Shown piece by piece: positions 50,604 to 62,380 of a stretch of 64,000 bases of DNA. Under the pieces are notes generated by a model. The model searched no databases, had not been told where the DNA came from, and saw only the letters and a list, made by a program, of their open reading frames with translations. The first letter of the stretch is position 1. The number at the start of each line of letters is the position of its first letter. The translations under genes were made by a program, and so were the position numbers. Source of the stretch: Lineus longissimus (taxonomy: Eukaryota > Nemertea > Pilidiophora > Heteronemertea > Lineidae); contig NC_088325.1 in assembly GCF_910592395.1 (NCBI RefSeq), forward strand, positions 14,696,109 through 14,760,108, given 5' to 3'.

Positions 50604-53114
50604 TCAAAGGGCAGTCGGCCTCCCGGTACCCATGACACTGGGATGAATCCCTGTAGGCTGCGGATTTACCGTGTATAGTCTATTATTTATACCATCCGTG
50701 GTGTAAGAATATGCTGCCGCCTTGCCTGTGGACGAGGTACTCCTCTTTCGATCTGGACCGTAGTATTGTCTTAACATGTAATATACTTTTCTCCTGAACA
50801 CGAAAGAGAAGAATATAAAAGCGCCTTGTAGGCTGTTGAGAATGATAAACGTGTACTGCACAACAGAACTTTTTGTTATGATCCACACGAAGGCGAAGAT
50901 CCAGGTCCCACCCATTATAACTGATAACTTGATATATATGAGTAGGCTCCTTTTGTCCCTTTTGCGAACCATATCTGCGGCGACTGTTGCTTTGTAGATA
51001 TTTACAGCCGTGAATATGTACAGTACCAAGTTTATAGTAAGAAGAATGGCTAAGGGGAGAATAAATAACAGGCCGACGGCGCTCGGGTTTGAAATCCAAC
51101 AAATATGGCGGCCATAACGCGGCCGGAACTCCCCAGTGGCGTCACCAAAGAGATCTAGCACGAGTGAAATTCCGACGACCAATAATGGGGCGAGCCAACC
51201 GTATAAACTGAAAGCTATGAAACGCCGGCGTTTTGCTTTCTCGTCCGTGCTGTGGAGGTTGGTAGCGGAAAATGCTAAAGCTAGGTCCAATGATAGCGCG
51301 TTCATCCACACGAAAGACGCTAGGATGAAATAATGGATTAAAGTTGCCGCCAGGACGCACGTGATGTAATTATTCGTCCGGCCTGCACCGACCAGAAATG
51401 TCAACTGTGATAAGAAGAGCGCCAGCACTAAACTCATCAAGGTCTTGCCAGGGGTGTTGCGCAATGGCGGCAAAATAGCGTAGATGACAAAATTCAAAGC
51501 GAGGCAGACGATGGAAAAGATTTGCCCGGTAGCGGATATGATCATTGCGGCATTCTCAAATTCATAAATAGTCCTCACCATGCCGACCGATACGTTTTTG
51601 CTGACCACGTGATGGGCGCACAAATAAAGCGAACCATTCACCAGACGAAAATTACTTGCGTTAAATTCTCGTGCGTCACCGTTGAAGACGACGTTACCAT
51701 TTTCTAAAATCTTAAACTCCTCTGGCCCGTATTTGACCTCCGGGCACATTATCCCGGGTTGAATGTCACTGCCGTTGGGCGGCAGTGGTCGGAACGCCAT
51801 TACTCTTGGCGCAAATCTACGAATACACGTCCCATTGATAAATTCCTGTAGCGGTGGACAGAATACCTTTCTACACTTTTGTTGAAATAAGTCAAAAATT
51901 TGATTTTTCCCGCAGTTTTGTAATGGATCGTTTTGGACCTTTTCTCCGTCTGTGACAGTGACCCGTCCGCCTAGCGGTTCGAATAACACAGTTATCGGGT
52001 AAAATGGTTGCATACTTGAACCGAATCCTAAGGATAACGTGATCGAATCCATATGCTTCCAGTTGCATACTATGTTCTCCTCGCGTACACCATTACACAA
52101 TGCACAGTGGATATTCTTATACAGATGATTGGTTGTTGAATTGTCGTATATAATATAAGTATAATTGCCACAGAATTCGGCCACAGTTGTGTCTGTCCAG
52201 TTCCCAGGACAAACTGATATTATATTCAGTTTGAAATTGCGAAGATTTCTGATTCCAAACGGGTTCAGGAGATACTTATTACAACGCTGCAGCTTGGTAA
52301 GTATATCCGTTCCACCAGACGGCGTTACGTCGGCAGAATTCGGGCCTGCTTCGGGATCACTCGGCTTGATTCCGGAATCAGTCGTTGCTTCCGACCTCTT
52401 TGGTCGGGAATTTTCGTTATCATCTGCCATTAAAGGATCGGCCATGAGACTGTCGAAATACTCACCGGTGTAATCATTGGAAAAGGTACATCCCACCGAA
52501 ATCTCCCAGAACACTATCTCCCTATCGTCCCAGCAGAGGGCGCAATACATATTCCGATAGGTGATACCAGTTTTCATATTACTCACCGGCCACCATAGAA
52601 ACTTATCTCCGTAGGTATTTCTGTCGTCGTCGCATAATTTACGCACGGACTCCTCTTGGAAATACTCGGGGCATGTCTCTACCCAACATGTTCCCATGAT
52701 AGCTTCTCTTTTCGATACACCATCAGTATGATATCCAAATATACTCGTCAAAGGTGATAAAGACAAATGCTTCTTGTACAACTCTAATCGGGTTCCGTAG
52801 ACAGAATCAGTCGATTTTGTACCCTCGTTCGTATCAACATTATCCTGAAAGTCGCTACAACAGTCATCGTGAACTTTACACAGTTCGTCACAGAAGCAAC
52901 TTCGGTGAAGATAGTGTACTAACTCACTGTGCTCCCACGGATACTCTCCCGCCTCTGCTATTGTAGGCATGACAGTCGTGGGGATTTCATCTTGCCCGCT
53001 ACAAGAGTTCTTGGTGATGGTTTCGCATTGCGGATACGAAGCACGTATCAACATCACATTAAAGAGCAGCGATACGAACAGAAGATCGAGTTTGTATTCA
53101 CTGAAAGCCGCCAT
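50604..53114 (-). CDS. Methuselah-like (class B) GPCR with somatomedin-B motif and Cys-rich ectodomain
   Basis: An 836-residue receptor in one coding exon. The ATG at 53114 is chosen because a signal-peptide-like segment (KLDLLFVSLLFNVMLIRAS) follows. The frame stays open further upstream, but a T-rich acceptor with AG at 53184-53183 puts the exon edge near 53182, so that part is probably 5' UTR. Order, numbered from this start: somatomedin-B signature CFCDELCKVHDDCCSDF (73-89); Cys-rich module A (about 148-209, with YCALCWDDRE); a spacer with RPKR|S (about 237-241), a furin-type site; module B (about 301-352, with HCALCNGVREE); a further Cys-rich part; then seven membrane segments (about 524-780), TM1 near MIISATGQIFSIVCLALNF and TM7 near ILNSLQGAFIFFSFVFRRKVYYML. 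The 7TM block is of the secretin/Methuselah type. I see no GPS cleavage motif before TM1, which fits Methuselah-like proteins better than adhesion GPCRs. Many N-glycosylation sequons support an extracellular N-terminus. Ligand unknown. Confidence 0.9.
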   Translation of the reverse strand: MAAFSEYKLDLLFVSLLFNVMLIRASYPQCETITKNSCSGQDEIPTTVMPTIAEAGEYPWEHSELVHYLHRSCFCDELCKVHDDCCSDFQDNVDTNEGTKSTDSVYGTRLELYKKHLSLSPLTSIFGYHTDGVSKREAIMGTCWVETCPEYFQEESVRKLCDDDRNTYGDKFLWWPVSNMKTGITYRNMYCALCWDDREIVFWEISVGCTFSNDYTGEYFDSLMADPLMADDNENSRPKRSEATTDSGIKPSDPEAGPNSADVTPSGGTDILTKLQRCNKYLLNPFGIRNLRNFKLNIISVCPGNWTDTTVAEFCGNYTYIIYDNSTTNHLYKNIHCALCNGVREENIVCNWKHMDSITLSLGFGSSMQPFYPITVLFEPLGGRVTVTDGEKVQNDPLQNCGKNQIFDLFQQKCRKVFCPPLQEFINGTCIRRFAPRVMAFRPLPPNGSDIQPGIMCPEVKYGPEEFKILENGNVVFNGDAREFNASNFRLVNGSLYLCAHHVVSKNVSVGMVRTIYEFENAAMIISATGQIFSIVCLALNFVIYAILPPLRNTPGKTLMSLVLALFLSQLTFLVGAGRTNNYITCVLAATLIHYFILASFVWMNALSLDLALAFSATNLHSTDEKAKRRRFIAFSLYGWLAPLLVVGISLVLDLFGDATGEFRPRYGRHICWISNPSAVGLLFILPLAILLTINLVLYIFTAVNIYKATVAADMVRKRDKRSLLIYIKLSVIMGGTWIFAFVWIITKSSVVQYTFIILNSLQGAFIFFSFVFRRKVYYMLRQYYGPDRKRSTSSTGKAAAYSYTTDGINNRLYTVNPQPTGIHPSVMGTGRPTAL

Positions 53115-53182
53115 AATAATCTTGGTGGGGAGTTTTACCGCGTTATGTGGACCACTTTGGAGCAACCGCGTATCATACCAAG

Positions 53183-54357
53183 CTGCAAAAGATAAAAAAG
53201 AAAAAAACATAAGAAATTATACGAACCGTGTAGGAAGTGTTTGTGGGTTACGTAAAGGAAGTTGCCGTGGCGAATCCGGTCATTAGCACCTAGCAGGAGC
53301 TAATCGGCCTGCAGACATGGGAAGACGATTGGAGGTAACTGTAACTAAACTGTCGTTCACCTCAATGTGGGGAACATTGACGTAACTCAATTACTTATGC
53401 TGAAAAATGTTCGAAGTTCGAAATGGTCTTCGCTGAGCTATGAAAAAACTCGTTTTTTAGTTTTTGGGCAGTTCAGGCAAATGCTGGTCATAGTATGGAC
53501 GGTCATTCTCTTTAAAACGCACCCACTACAGAAGTAAATTGGCAAGGTGACGTCACTGACTGACCATACAAAACGAAATCCTCGAGAAAACCTTTGTGCA
53601 ATCCCAAAGAAAACCTCGGAAAAAAACGGCTGCTGCCAGCTCAGCTTCATAAAAAGAGCGTTAGCGATGATATTACTAGCCTTTCTAGCTACAGGTGTAC
53701 CCAACTCCCACACTGCTGAGTTCACCTGGGTGGTGATTGAAAGATACATGGACAAATAACAGATGTCTTCGACAAGTGTTTTCTAAAACAATCGCGGATC
53801 CATCTTATCTTATGGTTTACGGTTGGAATCTAACACCAAAAGATTGTATACACGATGCGTCGCTAAGCGCAGGATCCAATATGTTTTACAGTTTCTAATA
53901 AAGTAACCACAAGGTTAAAGAAATAAGGTGGCGAGGAATTAAAGGTATTTAGAGGTTAGATTATTGGGACGTAATACCTTAGAAATCTACAGTCACATTT
54001 TCTGGCATGACAGCGTGATCTTTTTACCGCTGAGATACGGTCCTACCGTTTGCGGTTGCAATAGCCGGGGTACCGAATGGGAAGCCCACACTGCAGACGT
54101 TAAACAGCGTTGTGGATTTGTACCGATAAGTTACGATGTAACTGTTTGCGGTGGCAACGGGGTACAACGTAGAAAGCATAACAACATCCAGTGTGTACCA
54201 ACACCATAATAACTCACTGTCAAGGTTACGTTGTAGAACAAGCAAGCCTGCTGGGCCAGACATAGGCCATTGAACTGTTCTATCTCAAGGCAGCTGGCAG
54301 TACAAGAGAGTACATGAAAGGGGCAACCACACAAACATTCTCAAAGCATTCAACATG
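53183..54357. other. Upstream of the Methuselah-like gene
   Basis: The part next to 53182 is probably a 5' UTR intron. No clear upstream donor or promoter motif was found. The words GTTTGCGGTTGCAA and GTTTGCGGTGGCAA (near 54048 and 54145) form a short diverged duplication. Confidence 0.5.
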
Positions 54358-54416
54358 GCGATATGAACCTTGTGTGAAATAAAAATTCGCTCTGTTTCAC
54401 ACAAGGTTCAGATCGC
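54358..54416. repeat. 22-bp inverted repeat (hairpin)
   Basis: Arms 54358-54379 and 54395-54416 pair with one mismatch around a 15-base loop. It lies just upstream of SINE family A copy 2. Confidence 0.85.
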
Positions 54417-54456
54417 TATAGCCTGACTATGAGACGCGACGAAGATCTCCACACAA

Positions 54457-54680
54457 ATATGAAAGCCCTGGTGGTTCAATGGTTAGAATGCTGGACTTTC
54501 GACCCGATGGTCACGAGTTCGAATACCTATGAATCCACCACATTTTCTCTTTTTTTCTCTCTTCATTTTGTTGTTATTTATTCATTAATGTACATATTAT
54601 TATTGATATCACTATCATTATCACTATTATCTTGCAGAAAACCTCCGAACCCGAACTTTACAAACTCTTTCAATATGTTT
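54457..54680 (+). mobile_element. tRNA-derived SINE, family A, copy 2
   Basis: ATGAAAGCCCTGGTGGTTCAA holds an A box at 54472-54482, and the B box GAGTTCGAATACC lies at 54515-54527. The tRNA-like body recalls a Glu-type tRNA (loop CTTTCGA), followed by T-rich and ATTATCA-rich sequence. It pairs with the copy at 13.76 kb and sits about 40 bp downstream of a strong hairpin. Confidence 0.65.
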
Positions 54681-57600
54681 CTCTCATTTTGGTACAGTCC
54701 TGAAATGACTTTTATCCTGGTTGGTGCAGCGGACTATAACCCGGTTCATTGACTTGGACGAACTGTCGTATTATTCGGCCAGGTAAGGGGAAATGGCAAT
54801 GAGTTAAAAGTCAGTACCTCAACAGGTATATATCAAGCCCATTGGTCCTCATTGTGTCTGAACCAGGATTGGTTCAAATACAAGTCTTGTTCTACTTCTA
54901 CAGAGTAGCGACGATGCCCAAGAAGTCCGGTTTTCAGCGATCCTGAAAAGTTGGTATTGTGAGGCCGGCGCTTTCTTTGGTGTTGTCCATCCACTCCACA
55001 AATAACACAACCAATGGACTCTTCCTCCCTTCATCGATGAGTACCATTTGCCACACTTCACAACTGTCAGAGCACGAAATCTAGTCTGGACTAGCCTAGT
55101 CCAACTACAACAACAACTCGACCTGGGAATCGGTCACAAACAGACTACCATCAATCAATTAGTCTGCAAACCCGGAATTATAATCAGACGGGATTTTCAA
55201 CTCATATTTTCATAAACATGATGTTTGCAACGACAGACAGATTATTGCAGACTCTGTAGACCAGTCTATCAACCCAAAAGCAATCAAAGAAGCATGTTAC
55301 CTTTTTATATCTATTCTCTCATGGTATGAAATTCCAAATATCATACAGAAGGGACAATCGGCTCTTAAGAGCTAGTCGATGTAACCAGTTGGTTCTCCTG
55401 ATATTCAATCTTCATACATTCATAAATATCCTTAAACATTTCACACGGAGTTTATCTGCATTGTGTCACCAGTATACTGCTGATGATAACTTGGGCAGAA
55501 ATGAAAGGGTAATATTCCCGGGGAGCACTCCGCATACCTGATCAATCATTTGGCTGCAGAAATCCCAATCTTCAGGACTTACAATACCATTTCACTAAAG
55601 AAAGGAGCTTGCCTTGCGCTTAACGTATTGATTTGTGGCCTGAATATTCCGATAATCGACCTGCGTCTTGTCATCCCCGACTTGGCTAATCACGACTGCC
55701 AGATATAAGAAAAGAACTATTCGATCAATCAGCTTACAACTTCGGGCGAAATCCCGAAGCTCGGTACTTCATTATCATTTGGGACTGTAACTATGTTGAT
55801 GCCAATATTCCTTCAAGAAATCAATGTCTGTAGACCGATTATAAAAGAACTCGAATCATGAGCTCTGTATAAGAATCTTAGCGGTGAATAAGTCCTGGGG
55901 ACGACAATCTGATGTAGTCTTGTCGCCAAGCCATGGGATCTGCTGATGTCACAAATGTAATCATCTAATTCAGGTCCCGAACAGACACTAAGCCTTCCGC
56001 GGAGGTCGTAGATCTCGACCTGCAGCGCTCCAATGGTACACAGGCTATAAGCAGGAGCCGGAGGTCAGCGTCTCCCGGGATGGCATTTTAGCGAGTTGCT
56101 AGCTGTGATCAAACAGTCAGCAAACAGATTACCATCAGCAGGTTCGCCAAAACCATTTCGAAATAGTTTTAATTGTGTCCGAACCCATTAACGATAGTGG
56201 GAACTAGGGACAGACTGGGACCGCATATCCCGGCGCTAAAAGTATTAGCATGGTACGAAACTTATGCCAGTCAATATGCAGTGCAATTTTCCAGACCAAT
56301 TTACACACAAAAAAAATTATGTCTGATTTTCATATTGCATGTGCATAAAGTTTATTTATCAACCAAAACTCGATTTGATCGTCCTAAGTTACAAAATCGA
56401 TACGACCATGTAAGCTCCTTCTTTGGCCGAGAGGGGTCGAAACACAAGTACAAATAATCCGTTTTGTTATATTGAATGACAACAAATAACTAAGTGTTTC
56501 GACAACAAGGCCTTCAGATAGTGATGGATGGCAAGTAGATCGTTCAGAGGTCATGTCCGGTCAGAGCCCCGTATCTCCGAGTTGTTGGAAAAGATATGAA
56601 AGAATTGGCAACAAAGCAAACACTACTGAAGAAGCAATTAATCATAGGTATTCTTTCTGTATACAGAAGGTGATACTCGCTTATTTATTTCTGTTCTTTA
56701 CCCAGGCCAACACACCCAGGGAAATGGGGTCACCAAGCGGTCCAGACATGCGTGGCTATGACAGTCCGTTTAGAACGCTAACTTACGTTATAGCAATTAA
56801 TCCATATAATGTATACTTGGTTTTAGTATAGGATGATCCTCCAGGGAATTCTTCGCTGTATCGTGTCAATTGTTGCCAGGGCATCCTTAAATGTTGAATA
56901 TAAAATTAGTCACAAACATAGATTAAACACTATCAATCCATAAATGAATGCGTAGTATTGCCAGCAAGAATTGTCGTTGTCGCCAAGGCAAGTTTGCCTA
57001 TCCAACGTATAGCTCCTGCCGTTCAGAAGGGCTTGCGTAAGAGTATCTAACACGTACTTTTAAGTTCACATCCTACATTTCGAGATGTTCGTTCGACACC
57101 GAAATCTTAATAAAAAGTACATGTTTTGTACGTTCCTTAGGCAGTTTAGGTATATTTACACTGGAAGTCCTATACGAATAATACGAAAATGATAAATCCA
57201 TCAGTCCGTCCTGGCTGGCTGGCTGGCTCAGTTTAATCAGCGATGCTGAGAAACTGTGCCATTAGTGATGAACTACCAACGTTTCGTTATTGGCTGTTCA
57301 AAAAACATTTGCCGCTGAATCAACGTCTGTGTTGTTTATGCATCTTTAAAATCAGCGCCGCGGTCGGCAGAAGTTCGAACACAATTTCCAGATTTTGTAT
57401 CCAGTTTCATGTACGCATGCGCGTGATCGACCCTGAATGCGTATGCTTTCTTTTTAGTTGGTTACTTATCAATACGCATGCGTATACAAATATTAGTTTT
57501 ACTTCGTCCTCAAAGGAGTGTTCACCTGCAGAGGGGTGAAGATCGAACCTACCCTCAATGCCCTTATGACAGAGTCACTTCAACAGACCGGCGTCAATTA

Positions 57601-58728
57601 GATTTGATTTGGACGACCAAGATGTTTGGTAGATGCACGCCCGATACCGAGTAGCCCATAACATAATCATCTCACAAGTAGGCCTAATTGATGAAAATTA
57701 CTGTAATCACATACTTTTTGTATCCGTACAAAGGTTAAATGCTGCTGCTCAGGAATGATGAAAAAGTTAACAAGAGCGCATTATATCATAATAGCAGGTT
57801 AGCATGCCTAGAGTTAATTTAGTTACTCCAAACACAAGGCCTTGGCCCAGCTGTTGCTGTCATTAAGGTTTTCTGTTTTGAAATCTCAACAATTGATGAA
57901 GTCCTCCACATAAGTGGGTGGCGGTGGATGGTTCTTGGAACGGAATAGCGAAACCTCACTCATATTGAAGTCATTCCGTCTCTACCTGAGGTTTTGTTCG
58001 TTCCAATTAATCACACTGTAGCAGTCATTGTTGTCCTGAATTTTCGATACGAAATCAAAATGTTATCATGTATGTAAATAGATATCTTAATTCGGAAAAA
58101 TTCACTGCGACGAGGGCTTTGCTTAGATAATCTTGAAGATGCATGTAAGACCATCCGCTCACAATCCCCCCAACCTAACAAATCACATCAACTCATATTT
58201 CATTAACGTTCATCACACAATTATCGCGGCCACGTTGTTTTTTCCCTGAGGAGGATATGGTTGACAAATTCGATTACCGTTCCTTAAATGATGAATGCTA
58301 AACATAATATTCCGAATCTTTGGAACACCGTTGTTTGATTCACGAAGGATATTTAGTGTCACGGTCGATTATACCAATTACCTAAGGTGATTTGAGAATG
58401 ATATACATGTATATGTAAAAGGAAAATAACCAAAGTAAGACCAGGTATGTTTATTCATGCAGATTCTGATTTGATCGTTAATTCTGGCGATGACAAGCAG
58501 TAGGGAGAAGCACTGACGAACGTAACCACCTAGAATCTCGCCTCAACTCGCCTGGGGTTCTGGGAACTGGACAGGCTGGGCAAACTGTTTATGTGAAAGA
58601 TGGCGCCGAAATCAGTAATCGCACCATGCCAAAACCATCCTGAACTCAAGGGCAACATTCGGCACAAACGACGAGGATACGACTGACTCGGGCCTTCCAG
58701 CATGTGTCGAAACGGGTCTACGGGCTAG
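54681..58728. other. Non-coding stretch
   Basis: It contains a short (GGCT)n tract near 57215 and a short frame 55974-56091 after an acceptor-like TCTAATTCAG. That frame is too short to call as an exon. Otherwise nothing. Confidence 0.5.
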
Positions 58729-59016
58729 TTATAAATTGTACATGCAGATGGCAGCAGCTGTGTTAGTGTTGGTGTCGTCGTTTAACTCCGAATTTGTATA
58801 GTAGCAAATTCTGCTTTCTTGGTTTTGAATCATATACATCGCTTCCTGATACATATAACTTGCAAATCCAGGAGGAGAATTCCCTGGACTACCTCCTGAC
58901 TCAGTCCAACAAAGTGCGAATTGCGGTTTTATGAAGGTCATAAAATCTGATTTTGTATTTCGTATTATTTTTCGGTAGGGATTGGACAATGTTGTTTGTA
59001 GTTCTTGCAATTCGTA
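58729..59016 (-). other. Candidate terminal exon, unrecognised protein
   Basis: An open frame without a good start follows a TTGTAAGTAG acceptor-like site near 59017. It reads DYELQELQTTLSNPYRKIIR, later GNSPPGFASYMYQEAMYMIQ, and stops at 58729. Composition is protein-like. No family recognised. Confidence 0.22.
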
Positions 59017-59317
59017 ATCTACTTACAAAAATTGAAGTAATGCCATAATATTACAGGTTTGAAATGTCGGAATGTCTGGCCGGAGGTCTCAAGTAGGCCT
59101 AATTTGCGTTTAATACTCCAAATAGCAACAAAATACTTCCAAAATGTTTTTCTGAGTAAGTTCGCTTGTACCGACCCCTAAACCAAATAAATGCACCTAG
59201 CGAAAGGCTTTGACGATTTCTTCCCACCACCCCAAAGCCGATTAGGCCTAGCTAGGGTCTTGACCGATTTAGTGTTGACATATTTGCAGTCCCACCAGAG
59301 TTTTTAACCAAGTGCGA

Positions 59318-59605
59318 TTATGTTGCATCACATGCACTCCCAGCCAGTGGTATGATGGAGATTTTACCCTGAATTTGGCGTCCTTCGATAGCTTCCTCGC
59401 AAAAGTGCTTCTTCCACGGCATACCTGAAATGTTACTGGCACCATAGTAATTAAATGATGCGTGAGTGCATTTGAATTTAGAGAGACTTATTCCAAGCAC
59501 TAGATCTCTGTTCAGGATGTTGATATGGTTAATGGTTATTTTCGATGTTTTGTAACACAAGCCATAAACATTTTCAAGTGCCACACAACATGGTAAAGAA
59601 GCCCG
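59318..59605 (-). other. Candidate exon or decayed receptor fragment
   Basis: An open frame reads SKITINHINILNRDLVLGIS ... GKISIIPLAGSACDAT before a stop at 59318. The INHIN...L and GxxC pieces faintly resemble the start of an ANF-receptor-type ligand-binding domain. The match is too short to claim. Donor-like CAG|GTATGC and AGG|GTAAAA occur inside it. Confidence 0.18.
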
Positions 59606-60839
59606 CCAAAATAAAATAAAAAACTCTGTTGAACAGCTTGACCCCGGCTTGACCTCCAGTGATCATGTTCAGCTGGCTGTACATTGCTCACCGAAATAAT
59701 GATAAAGGTCATGCACTGAGAACTCTAAAGGGGGCCATTCGGTGGTGGTGGTGGGGGGGGGGGCAAAAAGGATAAATACCCGGGAGGTAGAAGTTGACAA
59801 TCCTCTTCGGATCTGCTTTCCTGGGGAACCCCTGATCGGAAATCAGGGGTGAAGTTCGCTTCTACGGCCCTGTTCCCAAAGGTATAACACTGCCGAACGC
59901 ACTTGGCCGAAATCTGCTACTGTTTATATACCCGTAAGGGAATCTTTGGAAACTTTCTTATATTTAGTTGCACTGAAAATATTTCATCAACTTTTAAGCC
60001 TACATAAAGAATATAGTGACCGCATCTTGAGATTTTCGAACTGCCCTTCAAGAGCCCCGTCAAATCATCAAAAGATACCTCACTAATTGGGTCACACTGT
60101 TATTGCCAGTCGGTCAAAGGATCATCGGGCTATGATCTGAGTCTGACAACAAAAAACAGAAATGGGAACCACCGAATTTTTATGTATTTTGTGGCATTCA
60201 AGGATTATGTCGATCTAACATTCTAAAAAGTAGGCTCTATGGACGCAATGTTTTATAAATTCTGTACGATAAAAGGTCCCCCTCCCCCCCCACCCCAAAC
60301 CTGGCCTATTCCACAAGGTTCATTTTTGTGGGCTGCGAAAATGTACCAAATACATGTAATACATTTTTCGTGTTAGAATTCCGTCCAGTCAATTTTTAGG
60401 CTGCACCCTCAGCTAATAGGCCTACAAATGGCCTACCTCTCCCATATGATACTAAAGTATATGGTATATAGGCCTACCAACGTACATTAACATAAATTTC
60501 AAAGGAACCAATGTTGGATATAAGGTACCAACTGTCAACTATATACAATCGTTTTTCCAATGAATTGTTCATGTTTGGCCTAGTTTGCCCTGTCGGATAA
60601 CAAATGAGTTAAATAGGCGGATGTTCAATGTATCAGCAGTGCATCATATAAATGCCCGCCGCCAATGCCAGGGCCGTGGTCGAACATTGACCCTATCACT
60701 CTCTGGGCCTATATTGAGATGGGATGAGCAGCTGTGTATATCGGCCATACGCTATAGCTGGTGAGAGTAAGCATACTGCTCAATGCATACGCTGCTTGAA
60801 GTGCAATGCTTAAAGTGAGGTACCAGGAAGGTTCTTGAC
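59606..60839. other. Non-coding stretch with G- and C-rich runs
   Basis: A G-rich run (about 59740-59763, GGTGGTGGTGG then a long G run) and a C-rich run (about 60277-60296) lie 0.5 kb apart. The rest has no supported coding frame. Confidence 0.55.
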
Positions 60840-60934
60840 GAAGTGTGGACAAACTTGGATATGACTAATTATAGTTCTCTCTACGCCGACTCTACTCTCT
60901 CTTCTCAAGAAGTCAGTTTCTGGTAGGCAAGCAG
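60840..60934 (+). promoter_or_regulatory. Candidate promoter and non-coding first exon of the MCT-like gene
   Basis: A TATA-like TAATTATA lies at 60866-60873. About 60 bp downstream is a consensus donor, GCAG|GTAAGT, with the exon end at 60934. Splicing to the acceptor at 61855 would give a short 5' UTR exon and a 921-bp intron. This is inferred from signals only. Confidence 0.35.
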
Positions 60935-61855
60935 GTAAGTCCAGTCGTATCTTTATGAAGGCCTATTCGTGCTATTCGCCAAAGATATCATGCAAAGGTA
61001 CCAGCCTCGTTGGTCAAGGAAGAGACTTGGGACTGTCACATGAACAACGACGATATGTGAGCAAACATCAAAACCTAAGCTCTTATCGTTCGTATGTATA
61101 GGCTCCTACAGCACGTAGTTTCTCGGATCTGGAAAATCAGTGGTGATGTTGGCTTCTCCTAAAATGTCTACGGCCATGCTCACAAAGGTTCAGGCGCTTC
61201 TCCGGCCCTGCTCGCAAAGGTCGATCGCCCTGCTCACAAACATCTTGCCCCTCAATGTATTGACATTGCTCAGCTTCCAGACAACGCACGTCAGTGATGA
61301 CTACCGCTGTTCTAAAAATAAACATTTCCAAGGCTACGAGAGCAGTTCAGCTCACTTTACGGGCTCACCTATGCCCAAGGGTATGCCTTTACAGAGAGAC
61401 ACATACATAATATTCCGTCTCTCGCCTGAAGTGCCCATGATATGCGTTCTGCGATCAAATAATCACTGAGATCTGTATAGAGTACTCATGACTGGATAAA
61501 AACGAAAAATCGAACGCGTGGACTATGCGGGTATGAGCATGAAGCTATATGAGATCTCGAGGGACCGTACATTGTATGCCAGCTTTTAGTCGGGCCAGCC
61601 GTTATTTCTCAGTTTGCATAGTTAACAGTACATTGGGATTCCGAACAGCTGATATGGAGAGGTAGGTAGGCCTATATTTTTGCCTGCGCTGCTGATACGG
61701 ATTCTCCAACTACGTTACGGTAAAAACAAAAAGCTAAATGAAAATCAGGAAATTTTATTTTGGCCAGGATGTTTTTGTGATTGCAAATGTTAAGAGGAGT
61801 GAAAACTGTTGCTCTATGTAGTTTTGAGGACCCCTGCAAATTTAATTTTTTTCAG

Positions 61856-62380
61856 GTTTGGTTGATAATGCAACGGCAACGAGGTGGGAATAACCTTGGG
61901 GTTGGCAACAAGTAATGGAGCTAGAAACCACCTCATTCGCGAGTGAGGAAGAACTATGTCAGAAAGATGACACCAAAGGTCTCAATGGCGAATCAAGCAT
62001 CGGAGATGGTCACCACGGACATGATGGCAGTAGCCATGGGGACACATCAGGTTGCCATGGAGAAGATTGTCACCATGTTGACGGTGTCGGTCACCATGGA
62101 GAAAAAACCTCGAACCAATACGAGGAAGACGAACTTCTCAAATCAGACACCGACTCAACATTTTTTGACGATCATAGTGTAATCACAGAAGAAGTAGAGC
62201 CACCTGACGGAGGGTTCGGCTGGGTCGTGTGTGCCTGTGCATTTTTCCTACAGCTTATTTGTGATGGACTACTCTTCAGTTTTGGAGTATTGTATATATC
62301 ATTGTTGGAGCACTTCGAAGAAGGGAAGAGTGTCACATCTTGGGTTGGGGCGGTTTTTATGGGATGCAGCATGTTAATGG
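61856..62380 (+). other. MCT-like gene, exon with start codon
   Basis: The exon is bounded by a T-rich acceptor (AG at 61854-61855) and the donor GTGAGT at 62381. It encodes the ATG at 61915, the acidic and His-rich N-terminus, TM1 and most of TM2. It ends after the first base of a Gly codon. Confidence 0.85.

Noticed and set aside
53115-53210. N-terminal extension of the Methuselah-like receptor to an upstream ATG
   Set aside because: A T-rich splice acceptor falls inside it at about 53184, and the signal peptide starts at the downstream ATG.
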